Part shown: positions 37,229 to 46,632 of the stretch, in pieces
Position numbering within the stretch: the first letter of the stretch is position 1
Layout: each line of letters starts with the position of its first letter
NCBI RefSeq assembly: GCF_900099925.1
Contig: NZ_FNDE01000008.1
Location: 1-64,000, forward strand
Length of the DNA: 64,000 bases
Origin: Aneurinibacillus thermoaerophilus
GTDB lineage: Bacteria > Bacillota > Bacilli > Aneurinibacillales > Aneurinibacillaceae
Reading direction: 5' to 3'
Position numbers and translations under genes: made by a program
Notes under the pieces: model-generated
Database searches by the model: none
Seen by the model: the letters and a program-made list of their open reading frames with translations, nothing else
Told to the model about the DNA's origin: nothing

Positions 37229-38039
37229 ATTAACAGCTACACCTGAAGCACAGACAGCCTATCGTTTGAAACAAATGAAAAATTTATACATTGTGCTTGG
37301 AGACGCTATACATACAGTTGCACAGAAACTATTGGAGCTGCGTGAGATGGGAAAACCTTACCCAAAGCAAGAACAGGTTATTTCATATATACGTAATCTA
37401 TTAAACGCGGCTTATCGTGATTCAAAACAGAAAGACCGATGGTGGGGATACCCCAAGCAATATACGATGCTTCATGAAATGTATTACGAAGGGGGGCTTT
37501 CGCCCGAACGCATCGAGGTGATCGCCAACCGAATCACCACATGTGTGTCCAATTTGTTAGCAAGCACAAGCTGGCGTGAGATTCGCGATAACCCGGATGT
37601 TACACTACTGGAAGTGGAAACGCTTAAAGATTTTATTTTTCATGATGAAAAAATTTATGTAAAACTCGACGTATTATACCGACGCGGTGACGGAACATGG
37701 GTGATTACCGATTGGAAAACAGGCAGGATAGCGGAAAAAAATGAGGAACAATTACGATTATACGCGCTGTACATTCATGAATACTACAGTGTACCGCTTA
37801 CACACATTGAAGTACGAACCGAATATTTATTAGATGGCATATGCACCCGTACCCATCCTGATGTGGAAGATATCGAAAGAATCGTGCATAAAATCCGAGC
37901 CAGTTTGAACAGTATGAAAAGCTACCTGGCAGACTCATACTACAACCGGCCTCTTCCGCTTGAACAGTTTGCCGGAGCAGGGCATCCTTCCGTCTGTAAA
38001 TCTTGCAATTTCCGCCAGATTTGTTCAGAAAAACAATAG
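37110..38039 (+). CDS. Cas4-like / RecB-type PD-(D/E)XK nuclease with an iron-sulfur cluster
   Basis: 309 residues. The nuclease core is visible: His in LGDAIHTV, Asp in VKLDVLYRR, and DWKTG, the motifs H-D-(D/E)xK of the PDDEXK_1 family. Four cysteines placed as in Cas4/AddB [4Fe-4S] nucleases: HACKRQYYY near the start and CKSCNFRQIC at the end. No cas genes are present, so a repair or processing role is more likely than adaptation. The ribosome site AGGGAGGAGGG lies inside repeat copy B; transcription now starts from DNA delivered by the element. Confidence 0.9.
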   Translation: MSYHTRPYPEWSWSLARDQMFHACKRQYYYHYYGSHGGWLLTATPEAQTAYRLKQMKNLYIVLGDAIHTVAQKLLELREMGKPYPKQEQVISYIRNLLNAAYRDSKQKDRWWGYPKQYTMLHEMYYEGGLSPERIEVIANRITTCVSNLLASTSWREIRDNPDVTLLEVETLKDFIFHDEKIYVKLDVLYRRGDGTWVITDWKTGRIAEKNEEQLRLYALYIHEYYSVPLTHIEVRTEYLLDGICTRTHPDVEDIERIVHKIRASLNSMKSYLADSYYNRPLPLEQFAGAGHPSVCKSCNFRQICSEKQ

Positions 38040-38156
38040 AATTTTTCTTGAATGTATCGAGCGTATCCTATCTATGATTTACGACTAAAGGGGAGGATTC
38101 GTAAGAGATTCTTCTTTCTTCCCAAAGCACAAATAAAGAAAGGAGATAAACGCGTT

Positions 38157-38918
38157 ATGTGCGTAATCTTGTTTGCTTACTGTGTTCATCCGCAATTTCC
38201 GCTTATTATTACCGCTAATCGCGACGAATTTTACAACCGACCGACCGCGCCTGCCGCCTTTTGGGACGATGCACCCGATGTGCTGGGCGGACGCGACTTG
38301 GAGAAGGGAGGAACATGGATGGGCGTGACCCGTACCGGACGCTTTGCTGCCATTATAAATTATCGCGATCCAAAGCATATGCGCCCTGATGCCAAATCGC
38401 GCGGACATCTCGTGAGTGGTTACTTAACCGGAACGGATACGCCTATTGTCTATCTCGAAAAAGTAAAGCAAGAGTGCGGGTTATATAACGGGTTTAACCT
38501 GTTGGTGGGGGATACCGAATCGCTTTATTACTATACACCGCTACATAACGAAATTAAAGAAGTAAAGCCAGGCATCCACGGATTAAGTAACCATATTTTG
38601 GACACGCCTTGGCCTAAGGTGAAAAAAGGAACGCAGCGCCTGCGGCAAGCAATAAAAGAGGATAAAATAGAAGATGATGTATTGTTTTCTATTCTCGCGG
38701 ACATGGAACAGGCAAAAGATAGTGAATTGCCAGATACAGGTGTAGGTATTGAATGGGAGAGGATTCTTTCGCCACTTTTCATCAGCAGTAAAAAATATGG
38801 TACAAGGTCTTCCACAATTCTTATGATAGATAACCATAAAAATATTATGTTTACTGAAAGGTTTCTATTGTCCGATTTGAGAAATTGGAAAGTATCTACT
38901 TTTCGTTTTCACATTTAA
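38157..38918 (+). CDS. NRDE family protein (TANGO2-like, Ntn-hydrolase type)
   Basis: 253 residues. Begins MCVILFAYCVHP, with Cys2 as the expected N-terminal nucleophile after Met removal, followed by the defining ITANRDEFYNRPTAPAAFW. Also GGRDLEKGGTWMGVT, and a C-terminal RSSTILMID. Start fixed by AAAGGAGATAAACGCGTT. The family is linked to haem or membrane-lipid handling in eukaryotes; bacterial function is open. Shares direction with the nuclease gene upstream. Confidence 0.92.
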   Translation: MCVILFAYCVHPQFPLIITANRDEFYNRPTAPAAFWDDAPDVLGGRDLEKGGTWMGVTRTGRFAAIINYRDPKHMRPDAKSRGHLVSGYLTGTDTPIVYLEKVKQECGLYNGFNLLVGDTESLYYYTPLHNEIKEVKPGIHGLSNHILDTPWPKVKKGTQRLRQAIKEDKIEDDVLFSILADMEQAKDSELPDTGVGIEWERILSPLFISSKKYGTRSSTILMIDNHKNIMFTERFLLSDLRNWKVSTFRFHI

Positions 38919-39125
38919 TGCTCCTTTGGAAGTAGGCCCACACATTCACAGGCTCTATGGTGCCCCGTGGCGGTTTGCGCCGCGGGAGCAAAACCACGCT
39001 TAAAAAGCCGCCTGTATTGGCCAAACTGGACAGTAAACCGACCTAATTCGGTGGAAATATTTCACGAATAGGGGGGAGAGGTAGCATCCGTCGATTTTGG
39101 TGTCATTTGCTCAACAAATGGAAAA

Positions 39126-39144
39126 GAGCCGCGCAAAGCGGCTC
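39126..39144. terminator. Hairpin 3' of the MBL gene
   Basis: GAGCCGC, 5 bases, GCGGCTC: perfect GC-rich stem just past the minus-strand stop; on the minus strand it is followed by TTTTC. Confidence 0.6.
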
Positions 39145-39172
39145 GATGGTGTTTCTAGTATCCTGCGCCAGT

Positions 39173-39964
39173 TCAAGGTTCAATTGTTTGAGAAGAATGA
39201 CGTATTTGAAGCAAGCCATTGTCAACAACCAAGATAACCTGACCACTTTGTTGAAGTTCTGTTATATAAGATCGAACTACAGCGCTAGTTAGTGTATGTT
39301 GAATTACATTATTAGCTATATTAAACTGGCTCATCACTTGTTGCACCAGGAAATCAAGGCTCGTAGAGTGTTCCACTATTTGTTCAAGAATAAAATCTTT
39401 CGTCTTTTCAATCATCTTTAGATGTTCCTCAATAAGTTCTGACAGAGAGAGGCGTTCTCCTCCATGATAAAGAACATAACTATTAACATTAAGCCTCTCT
39501 AGCTTTTCAAGAGAATCCTTAGTTTTAGCAATATTCGTGTAAAAAAGAATCCCATGTTTTTCTAAAGTCTCTTCTCCGAAAATCGCATCCCCTACATATA
39601 AAACCTGGTCCGGTGATATTATCCCAATCATACCTTGTGTATGACCGGGTAAGGTTACAACTGTAAATGACTGGCCACCAATATCTAGCGTATGATCTTC
39701 GTATTTCAGCACATTAGTCACTTTTGACGGCTTGGCTTCTAGAAATTTGTTGCGCAACTCCTGAAAAGGAAGTGCACCTAAGCAAAAACACAGAGGTTCT
39801 AAAAAAGGATCTTCAATGAAATGTGTTTCAAATCGAGTCGCATATATTTGTATGTCAGGATATTTTTTTTGAAAAAAGTGATTTCCACCACAATGATCAG
39901 CATGGCTGTGTGTGTTTATGATTGCAGTAGGCTGATAGTCATTTTCCAGTATAATTTTGTCCAA
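39173..39964 (-). pseudogene. Metallo-beta-lactamase-fold hydrolase, N-terminally truncated
   Basis: Keeps the zinc motif THSHADHCGGN, and later LPGHTQGM, VGDAIFGE and LYHGGE, plus a C-terminal winged-helix-like segment. But the frame begins only about 20 residues before HSHADH, where normal members have 50-60 residues of beta strands. Upstream codons (GASGIDKDLAKKLDK, to about 40003) still read as family sequence without any start codon, then break into AT-rich DNA. So the 5' end has been lost and it is probably not functional. Confidence 0.75.
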
Positions 39965-40111
39965 TTTTTTAGCTAGATCCTTATCAATTCCACTTGCTCC
40001 TTTTGTACGATTTATTAAAAAATATTTTAAAATTGTTAAATTAAGGGGTAAAAATATTCTTTTTGTTGAATTTTATATAGCAATCTACAAAAAAGGAAAG
40101 TGCCTAAAAAG

Positions 40112-40252
40112 ATGACTGAATTCACGGAAATGGAAACTTCTGAAATAGAAGAAATGTTGGAACAAGCTGTTAATAAATATGGAATGGAAGGATTACCTCA
40201 CATCCTTAACACTCAAACTTATTTCCATTCTAACCTACTAAAACGATATTAA
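40112..40252 (+). CDS. Small hypothetical protein, 46 aa
   Basis: MTEFTEMETSEIEEMLEQAVNKYGMEGLPHILNTQTYFHSNLLKRY. A weak AAAGGAAAG site lies upstream. It may be an Spo0E-like or other short helical protein, but no motif decides this. The following 40253-40440 is AT-rich and empty. Confidence 0.35.
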   Translation: MTEFTEMETSEIEEMLEQAVNKYGMEGLPHILNTQTYFHSNLLKRY

Positions 40253-40520
40253 ACATTTACTTCTTTCATCCACTCCGTTAAATGAAGTAAGACAATCGGC
40301 TATATAAACCATTGCTAACTTATAACAAGCGCTCGCATCCATTGGTTCAACCCAAATATTTCTATGATTTGATAAGACAAAAACTAAAAAATGCACATTC
40401 AGTTATATAACAGTATTTATTTTTCTTTTTTATCATAGTACAATGTATGTTAGAATATTGCATAAATTTTTTATCTTCTTATTGAAAAGCAAGAAAAGTG
40501 AGGAAGTAGGAGTGGATAGT

Positions 40521-40742
40521 ATGGAGACGTCAACGCGCAAAGATTTTCATTGCCTGATGCGTGAAGAGGCAAGAAGGCTTTTGGCGCACATTAAAAACGA
40601 GACGGATTACAACCGGAGATATCAACTGTGTGGCTTGTTACTGGAAATCTACGAAGAACTTGATATCGAGGTCAGAGACAATGCATCATTCTGGGGGGAT
40701 ATTCGGCTCAATTATCATCATTTTGTCAATCATTATTCATAA
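40521..40742 (+). CDS. Small hypothetical protein, 73 aa
   Basis: Starts METSTRKDFHCLMREEARRLLAHIKNETDYNRRYQL, all-helical by composition. The start is set by GAAGTAGGAGTGG upstream; an earlier in-frame ATG at 40443 has no ribosome site. A terminator follows within 15 bases, supporting it as a real gene. No family recognised. Confidence 0.6.
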   Translation: METSTRKDFHCLMREEARRLLAHIKNETDYNRRYQLCGLLLEIYEELDIEVRDNASFWGDIRLNYHHFVNHYS

Positions 40743-40753
40743 CTTAACTAGAG

Positions 40754-40788
40754 CTCCCTTCTGCCTGTTAGGCAGGGGAGATTTTTTT
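40754..40788 (+). terminator. Rho-independent terminator
   Basis: CTCCC-CTGCCT pairs with AGGCAG-GGAG around a 3-base loop, followed by seven T. Confidence 0.9.
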
Positions 40789-40849
40789 GTCCATCCGGGA
40801 GAAATTATGTACAATAAAATGACGAGAAAAAATCTACACGAAGCGGTGA

Positions 40850-41476
40850 TTGAAATTGCTAGAGTTAACCGGAGAACGTGTCATTCCACATCTGATGAAA
40901 CCTACGAACGGATTGTTGCTCGAACACTTGGCCCGCTACTACTTCGCCATTCCTTACGCAAAAGGAAGGGTGCTCGACATTGCCTGCGGCGCCGGCTATG
41001 GCTCGCATATGATCGCTAAGAACGGAAAACACGGGAAACAAATTGTGAAAGAAGTGGTGGGCGTCGATGTCGATAAGACAACCATCCGGTATGCACAAAA
41101 AACATATGGTCACCCGCACGTTACGTTTCGCCGGGAAGACGCAACCGATCCGAACCTGCCGAAAAAACTGGGGCAGTTTGATACCATTCTCAGCTTTGAA
41201 ACACTGGAGCACCTTGAGGATGAAGCACAATTTATGAAAAACCTATATATGATGTTAAAACCGGGTGGCACTTTGGTTCTTTCCACGCCGTTTGGTAAGG
41301 GAAGGGGAAAGCCGTGTGGCGTGCCGTTTCACGTACATCAGCTAACAGAACAGGAATTTTGCGAGCTTTTCTCTGGATATTCGCAAGTGGAAATTTACTA
41401 TCAGCGTGGCGTCACATTTGAGCGCGAGAAAAGAGATGCTACGTATCCGTTAGGTATCGCGGTTTGCGAAAAATAA
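40850..41476 (+). CDS. Class I SAM-dependent methyltransferase
   Basis: 208 residues. SAM motif I VLDIACGAGYGSHMI, motif II VVGVDVDKTTIRYA, then FDTILSFETLEHL and LKPGGTLVLSTPFG (Methyltransf_11 type). The start appears to be TTG at 40850; no better codon is in frame. Substrate unknown. Confidence 0.85.
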   Translation: MKLLELTGERVIPHLMKPTNGLLLEHLARYYFAIPYAKGRVLDIACGAGYGSHMIAKNGKHGKQIVKEVVGVDVDKTTIRYAQKTYGHPHVTFRREDATDPNLPKKLGQFDTILSFETLEHLEDEAQFMKNLYMMLKPGGTLVLSTPFGKGRGKPCGVPFHVHQLTEQEFCELFSGYSQVEIYYQRGVTFEREKRDATYPLGIAVCEK

Positions 41477-41538
41477 GCTGAACGATATACATTCGTTTCA
41501 CCAAAGTATCTAATTTGAAAAAAATGGAGCGCATAGGA

Positions 41539-41582
41539 AACCGCCCCCAGAAAGTGGTAGATAAGGTCTTTCGGGGGCGGTT
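41539..41582. terminator. Bidirectional terminator between convergent genes
   Basis: AACCGCCCCC pairs with GGGGGCGGTT, with an inner GAAAG/CTTTC. It serves the methyltransferase (+) and the LysE gene (-). Confidence 0.85.
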
Positions 41583-41584
41583 GC

Positions 41585-42211
41585 TTATTTTTCCGATAGC
41601 GCAAGCTGGATGCCAATAAGAGAAAATATGATTGCTTTTGCGAGATTTACATACTTGCTTATTGTCGCATTGTGCAAAATCTTTTGGCCCACGCTTCCGG
41701 AAAGTAGCGCGACGACGCTGAAAATAATGATGGCCTGAATCATGAACACAAAGCCAAGCACAATCATCTGTAGCGCGTTATTTCCGGCACCGGGTGTCAC
41801 GAACTGGGGAAGAAAAGCCAAAAAGAAAAGCGATACCTTTGGATTTAACACATTCATCAAAATTCCGCGGCGATACAATGCGCCGAGCTTATATTCTGTA
41901 ATCGCTTCAACAGGCAAAAGCGGCGCATCTTTTTCTTTAAACGCCTGCCATGCAAGATACAGCAGATAGCACGCCCCTGCGTATTTCAGCGCCTGAAACG
42001 CGACTGTAGATTGGTATAGAATAGCGGAAATTCCAAATGCCGCAGCTAGGGTATGAACAGTTACACCTGAGCACAGGCCAAGAGCCGTGGCAATTCCCGC
42101 TTTTTTGCCTTGCGAGACGCTTTGCGTAATCACAAATAAAATATCAGGTCCCGGCGCCAGTGTCAGCATGGCTGATACCGCGGCGAAATACAATACGTGT
42201 GAGATCTCCAT
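41585..42211 (-). CDS. LysE/RhtB-family amino-acid exporter
   Basis: 208 residues, six helices. Family start motif TLAPGPDILFVITQSVSQGKKAGIATALGLCSG and NPKVSLFFLAFLPQFV are present. Exports amino acids such as threonine or homoserine lactones in studied members. AGGAGAAAAAAT ribosome site. Monocistronic. Confidence 0.93.
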   Translation of the reverse strand: MEISHVLYFAAVSAMLTLAPGPDILFVITQSVSQGKKAGIATALGLCSGVTVHTLAAAFGISAILYQSTVAFQALKYAGACYLLYLAWQAFKEKDAPLLPVEAITEYKLGALYRRGILMNVLNPKVSLFFLAFLPQFVTPGAGNNALQMIVLGFVFMIQAIIIFSVVALLSGSVGQKILHNATISKYVNLAKAIIFSLIGIQLALSEK

Positions 42212-42345
42212 ATTTTTTCTCCTCTCTAATGTGAACTATCCGCCATTAATCACTTTTTTACGATATTTCATGACCAAGACAAGATGATAATACAACGCGA
42301 ACACTGAATGATGATTATTGTCTAAGAGAATGAATGTATCCCTGT

Positions 42346-42708
42346 TTATGCCGACGAATGACTTATCTGAAAACCGATCGCAGCCGCGATAATACCTATG
42401 ATGATACTGCTCCCTATATACCAAACCATTTCCTTATGTTTTTTCAGCTTTTTAAGCTGAAAAATCTCATACTGAAATGTCGAAAAGGTTGTAAATGAAC
42501 CGAGGAATCCTGTGCCAAACATTACGCTCATCTGCCAGTCAACATCCGCCCCATACAGAAAACCCAATAAAAAAGAACCAACAATATTTACCGTTAACGT
42601 ACCATACGGGAACGAAGAATCTGTCCATTTATTTACAATATTAACCACTATAAAACGGCTAATGGCACCGATAAATCCTCCAACCGCAACCCATACCACA
42701 TCCATCAT
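42346..42708 (-). CDS. crcB2: Fluoride channel CrcB/Fluc, second subunit
   Basis: About 120 residues, four helices. Hallmarks: GGFIGAISRF, the Asn in LTVNIVGSFLLGF, and FGTGFLGSFTTFSTF with the Phe-box. The start codons (ATGATG) overlap the stop of the upstream crcB (ATGA), so the two are coupled. Paired Fluc genes usually form a heterodimer that lets F- leave the cell. Start at 42708 rather than 42777 because that longer frame would run deep into crcB1. Confidence 0.94.
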   Translation of the reverse strand: MMDVVWVAVGGFIGAISRFIVVNIVNKWTDSSFPYGTLTVNIVGSFLLGFLYGADVDWQMSVMFGTGFLGSFTTFSTFQYEIFQLKKLKKHKEMVWYIGSSIIIGIIAAAIGFQISHSSA

Positions 42709-43103
42709 TTTTTCCCGCTCTCCTGTGAAAATTGCTTTTTTTCGTAACTGCCTAGCTTGACGCCCAGATAAGAGCAAAAATACCCACCGATCAGGCTAGC
42801 TGTAGTATACAAAATCGCGAATATGTAATGTGAATGATGTATGAATTCCAGCGTTTCATAGCTGAAAGTAGAAAATGTAGTAAACGAGCCCACAAAACCT
42901 GTTCCAAACGATAACCGAAAATAAGGATGCACCGTAAAGCGAGCAGTAGTTAAAGTATAGAAAAATGCCAGAATAAAGCAGCCGAACAGGTTAATAAGAA
43001 AGGTAGAGAAAGGGAATAACATTCCTGCTCCGACCCATATTCCTAATAAATACCGACAAACAGCACCTGCAATACCTCCCAAGCCCACAAGCAGATAAAG
43101 CAT
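42705..43103 (-). CDS. crcB1: Fluoride channel CrcB/Fluc, first subunit
   Basis: 132 residues, four helices, with GGIAGAVCRYLLG, LINLFGCFILAFFY and FGTGFVGSFTTFSTFSYE. Two possible starts: 43112 and 43103. The latter is preferred because GAAGGG lies 9 bases before it. No crcB (fluoride) riboswitch was recognised upstream. Operon with the second crcB. Confidence 0.93.
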   Translation of the reverse strand: MLYLLVGLGGIAGAVCRYLLGIWVGAGMLFPFSTFLINLFGCFILAFFYTLTTARFTVHPYFRLSFGTGFVGSFTTFSTFSYETLEFIHHSHYIFAILYTTASLIGGYFCSYLGVKLGSYEKKQFSQESGKK

Positions 43104-43196
43104 ATGATTCATCCCTTCATCATAATTTTCCTAAACAAAATCGTTCCAGCTTTTTTGTTTGGTTATTCATGACAGACAGGGCATATTCGATCTGAA

Positions 43197-43222
43197 AAAG
43201 CCAGTTTTGCAAAACTGGCTTT
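43197..43222. terminator. Perfect palindromic terminator between crcB and yisL
   Basis: AAAGCCAGTTTTG and CAAAACTGGCTTT form a 13-bp self-complementary hairpin. Located right after the yisL stop on the minus strand. Confidence 0.8.
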
Positions 43223-43242
43223 AACTGGTTTTGGCTTTAATG

Positions 43243-43608
43243 TTAAAAAGAGATCACTTTAAACGCGAGTAAAAGCACCAATACCAAAAGAAGAATGAAT
43301 AACCCCCAGTATGGACCTGTTTGTATTCCCTTACTAGCTCTAATAAGTATTAATTCTATCACACCAATCATGCAGATGGCTACAATTCCTTTTACTACAT
43401 AGGCCAAAGGGAAGTGAAGGGTAACAAGCATTGCAATCCCCGTGACAATCATAATAGCGGAAACCAATCGCAATAAGACACGGGTAACCTTTTGGAGCTT
43501 CGTTTTTTCTTTTTTGATGAATACAAAACTGATTACGGAGAAAAGCAAAATCCAAAACCATGAATGGGCATGGGTTTGATATAGCATATGAAATACATTT
43601 GGTGACAC
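43243..43608 (-). CDS. yisL: YisL family (UPF0344) membrane protein
   Basis: 121 residues from a GTG start placed 9 bases after AGGAGG; the longer ATG frame to 43653 would start within the ribosome site region and is less likely. Four predicted helices (HSWFWILLFSVISFVFI, LLRLVSAIMIVTGIAMLV, VVKGIVAICMIGVIELILI, LFILLLVLVLLLAF). The order and the first His-x-W match Bacillus YisL from memory. Function unknown. Confidence 0.8.
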   Translation of the reverse strand: MSPNVFHMLYQTHAHSWFWILLFSVISFVFIKKEKTKLQKVTRVLLRLVSAIMIVTGIAMLVTLHFPLAYVVKGIVAICMIGVIELILIRASKGIQTGPYWGLFILLLVLVLLLAFKVISF

Positions 43609-43653
43609 CGTCGTTTTCCTCCTGGCTTTTTTTGTCCAGCTTAAGTATAGCAA

Positions 43654-44064
43654 TATTTACACTATTAGTATATGAAGTAACTGTGTAGATTCATTGACAA
43701 ACTTGTGGCTACTTTCAAAGTTACAACGATAAATGCTGCTTGGCTATGCGCAAAGATTCCTGAAGCGCCGGCGTGACCAATACATCACGACGCCGGATGA
43801 AAACCGTTGGCACTTTTCTGTATTGTGCCGGGATCTCGTGAAGGAACAATGAAGAATACGTTCATCCTGTAACTATTGTTCAAGTTTTGAACGTCAGATA
43901 TAATCATTTTATTAAATGATATTTGTAATTTACAATAAAAGCAAGACACAGGCAAGAATAGAAACTCACTGACACACTCATTTGGCTTTTCATGCAAGCG
44001 AGATTAGAAAAGTGGCTTTTGGATTGTGCTTTACCACATACCATTTTAGAAGGGTGTGATACAT
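43654..44064. other. Intergenic region with one hairpin
   Basis: About 410 bases without a supported gene. At 43768-43796 CCGGCGT pairs with ACGCCGG, with an inner GTGA/TCAC. Elsewhere only AT-rich promoter-like sequence is seen. Confidence 0.45.
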
Positions 44065-45156
44065 ATGTGGCCAAATACAAAGGTATCCAAAATGTTAAAG
44101 ATTGACTATCCGATTATTCAAGCACCTATGGCAGGAGGGGTCACTACACCGGAGTTGGTTGCAGCTGTTTCCAATGCTGGTGGTCTGGGGACGCTGGGAG
44201 CTGGGTATATGTCTCCGGAACAGATAAGGGCCACTATCCGTGAGATAAGAAAAATGACCGAACGTCCATTTGCGGTCAACTTATTTAGCCCGGAACCAAT
44301 AGATGAGTCGCCTGAGAAAATCATACAGATGAACAAATATCTGAAACATTACCGAGAACAATTAGGGATACATTCTGTTCCGGACATGAGAAAATATACA
44401 GAATCATTCGATGAGCAGATCGGTGTAATCCTTGACGAAAAAGTTCCCATTTTTAGCTTTACATTTGGCATCCCATCATCAAATATCATTCATCAATTAA
44501 AAAATAAAGGGACCATGATCATTGGAACTGCAACAACGGTTCGTGAAGCAATTCTTCTTCAGGAAAACAATGTTGATATAATCGTGGCTCAAGGAAGTGA
44601 AGCGGGAGGACACCGCGGCACGTTTGCCAGCCCATTTCAAAACGCGCTTATCGGGAGCATGGCTTTAGTGCCGCAAATTGTCGATCATGTTCACATCCCG
44701 GTTATTGCCGCCGGAGGAATTATGGATGCCCGCGGTGTTGTAGCAAGCCTTGCTTTAGGCGCTTCCGGCGTACAAATGGGAACAGCCTTTCTCACGTGTC
44801 CGGAAAGCGGAGCGCATGAAAAATATAAAGAAGCCTTGCTTAACAGTACGGAGGAAAGTACGGTAATTACCCGCTCTTTGACAGGAAAGCCGGCCCGCGG
44901 AATAAAAAATGCATTCATTGCAGAAATGGAGAAATTTCAAGGTGATGTTCCTGATTATCCGATCCAGCATGTATTAACTCGTGAAATTCGGCAATCAGCC
45001 GCTAAGCAAAACCGTCCGGAATGGATGTCCATGTGGGCAGGGCAAGCCTCGCGTTTATCCACGACCTGGCCTGCTAGTGAACTGGTAGAGCAAACGGTTG
45101 CCGATGTGTCTCGCATCATTCAACAATTGGGCAATTCATCGATTCAGAATGCGTGA
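44065..45156 (+). CDS. Nitronate monooxygenase (2-nitropropane dioxygenase family)
   Basis: 363 residues, FMN-binding TIM barrel. Motifs: YPIIQAPMAGGVTTPELVAAVSNAGGLGTLGAGYM at the start, VAQGSEAGGHRGTF with the catalytic His, and VIAAGGIMDARGVVASLALGASGVQMGTAFL binding phosphate. Oxidises propionate 3-nitronate and related nitronates to avoid toxicity. The ATG at 44065 fits the AGAAGGGTG site; a GTG at 44056 is also in frame. Confidence 0.93.
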   Translation: MWPNTKVSKMLKIDYPIIQAPMAGGVTTPELVAAVSNAGGLGTLGAGYMSPEQIRATIREIRKMTERPFAVNLFSPEPIDESPEKIIQMNKYLKHYREQLGIHSVPDMRKYTESFDEQIGVILDEKVPIFSFTFGIPSSNIIHQLKNKGTMIIGTATTVREAILLQENNVDIIVAQGSEAGGHRGTFASPFQNALIGSMALVPQIVDHVHIPVIAAGGIMDARGVVASLALGASGVQMGTAFLTCPESGAHEKYKEALLNSTEESTVITRSLTGKPARGIKNAFIAEMEKFQGDVPDYPIQHVLTREIRQSAAKQNRPEWMSMWAGQASRLSTTWPASELVEQTVADVSRIIQQLGNSSIQNA

Positions 45157-45169
45157 TCGTTATAATATG

Positions 45170-45204
45170 AAAAAACGAAGGGTGATGAATCCCCTTCGTT
45201 TTTT
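45170..45204. terminator. Bidirectional terminator
   Basis: AAAAACGAAGGG, 9-base loop, CCCTTCGTTTTT. Lies between the convergent nitronate monooxygenase and NSS transporter genes. Confidence 0.9.
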
Positions 45205-45214
45205 GCGTTCCAGT

Positions 45215-46561
45215 CTATGAATTCGTTACTAAATTAATAAAAACAATCACGATCCCAATCGGCACTAACCATTTCATGAGCCATCTCCACGTTGTATAAA
45301 GGGAAGGAGAGAAATTTCCAGTAAGTAGAAACTCTTGCTTAACTAAAGTTTCATCCATTTTGTGGATGATAAACAAAGCAATGAGTAAATTACCAATCGG
45401 CAGTAAAAGGTTGCTTACTAAATAGTCCGTCGCGTCGAAAACGGTTTTACCAAAAATCTGAAAATCAGCAAGAGAACTGAATGAAAGGGCAGCAGGAATT
45501 CCAGCAATAAAGACAATAAGTCCGGATACCCAGGAGACCGCTTGACGAGAACGGTTTCCATTTGCCGTAAAGGCAGAAACGATAATTTCAAGTAAACTGA
45601 ATGAGCTTGTTAATGTAGCGAATAAAAACAGCAATAAAAACATGCTAAAAAACAGTTCACCAAACGGCATTTTTGAAAAAACGGTTGGGAGTACGATGAA
45701 TAATAATCCAGGGCCCTCTGCTGGCTCAAGACCAAAGGAGAACACAGCTGGAAAAATCGCCAGACCGGCGAGCACTGATACAAAAATGTTCATAATGACA
45801 ACCCAACCTGCTGAAGATGGAATGCTTACATCTTTACTTAAATAAGAACTATATGTGACCATACAGGAAAACCCAACAGCTAAAGCAAAAAAGGATTGGC
45901 CCAGTGCGTATAAAATAGCTTCACTCGTAATATTCTCAAAGCTTGGTGTTAAGAAAAAGCGCACACCTTCCATTGCTCTTTCTAATGTAAGAGAACGGAC
46001 AACGAGAACGATGAAAAAGATAAATAATAGCGGCATTAAGTATTTATTCGCTCTTTCAATACCATTTTGAATACCGAAAGATACGACAATGACATTGATG
46101 AGTAAAAAGAGAGCAAGTCCGAGGAAAGTGGTCATATGGTTTGAAATGATCGCTTCAAATAACTCTGAATAATTTGCACCATCTTTAATAATCATTCCCG
46201 GTATAGATAAGCCTGTATAAATAAGAACCCATCCTCCGACAACACTATAAAAGGATAATAGTAAAAAGCAACCGATAACTCCTAGCCGGCCAACCCATAT
46301 CCAAAGCGTGTCCGGAGCTAATTTTTTATAAGCACTGATCGCTTCTTTTTCAGCACCGCGGCCAATAATAAATTCAGAGATTAACATCGGAAGTCCTATT
46401 AAAATCGTAAAAGCAATGAAAATAAGAAGAAAAGCACCGCCGCCACTCATGCCAGTGACGTACGGAAATTTCCAAATTGCACCTAATCCAATCGCTGCTC
46501 CAGCTGATGACAGGACAAACCCGATTCTTGAAGACCATTGTTCTTTTTTTCTCCCATCCAT
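45215..46561 (-). CDS. NSS (SNF) family sodium-dependent transporter, probably tryptophan
   Basis: 448 residues. The family start motif WSSRIGFVLSSAGAAIGLGAIWKFPYVTGMSGGGAFLLIF (sodium and substrate sites in helix 1) and later SFFALAVGFSCMVTYSSYL in helix 6 are present. Its place directly behind kynA-kynB-kynU suggests tryptophan (TnaT-like) or kynurenine uptake; this is inference from context. Start set at MDGRKKEQW (46561); a TTG 36 bases earlier is possible. Confidence 0.88.
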   Translation of the reverse strand: MDGRKKEQWSSRIGFVLSSAGAAIGLGAIWKFPYVTGMSGGGAFLLIFIAFTILIGLPMLISEFIIGRGAEKEAISAYKKLAPDTLWIWVGRLGVIGCFLLLSFYSVVGGWVLIYTGLSIPGMIIKDGANYSELFEAIISNHMTTFLGLALFLLINVIVVSFGIQNGIERANKYLMPLLFIFFIVLVVRSLTLERAMEGVRFFLTPSFENITSEAILYALGQSFFALAVGFSCMVTYSSYLSKDVSIPSSAGWVVIMNIFVSVLAGLAIFPAVFSFGLEPAEGPGLLFIVLPTVFSKMPFGELFFSMFLLLFLFATLTSSFSLLEIIVSAFTANGNRSRQAVSWVSGLIVFIAGIPAALSFSSLADFQIFGKTVFDATDYLVSNLLLPIGNLLIALFIIHKMDETLVKQEFLLTGNFSPSLYTTWRWLMKWLVPIGIVIVFINLVTNS

Positions 46562-46632
46562 TTCCCCTAAACCCCTTTGCGATTTTCTGTGAAACAACTT
46601 TAGTCCACTAATACGCCTAATACGCCGCTATA

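Noticed and set aside
40561-41019. A 152-codon frame overlapping a small gene, its terminator and the methyltransferase
   Set aside because: It crosses a strong terminator and overlaps two better-supported genes in other frames.
43103-43242. Fluoride (crcB) riboswitch upstream of the two crcB genes
   Set aside because: The expected GGCGAUG-type start and pseudoknot pattern were not found in the leader; only a palindromic terminator is present.
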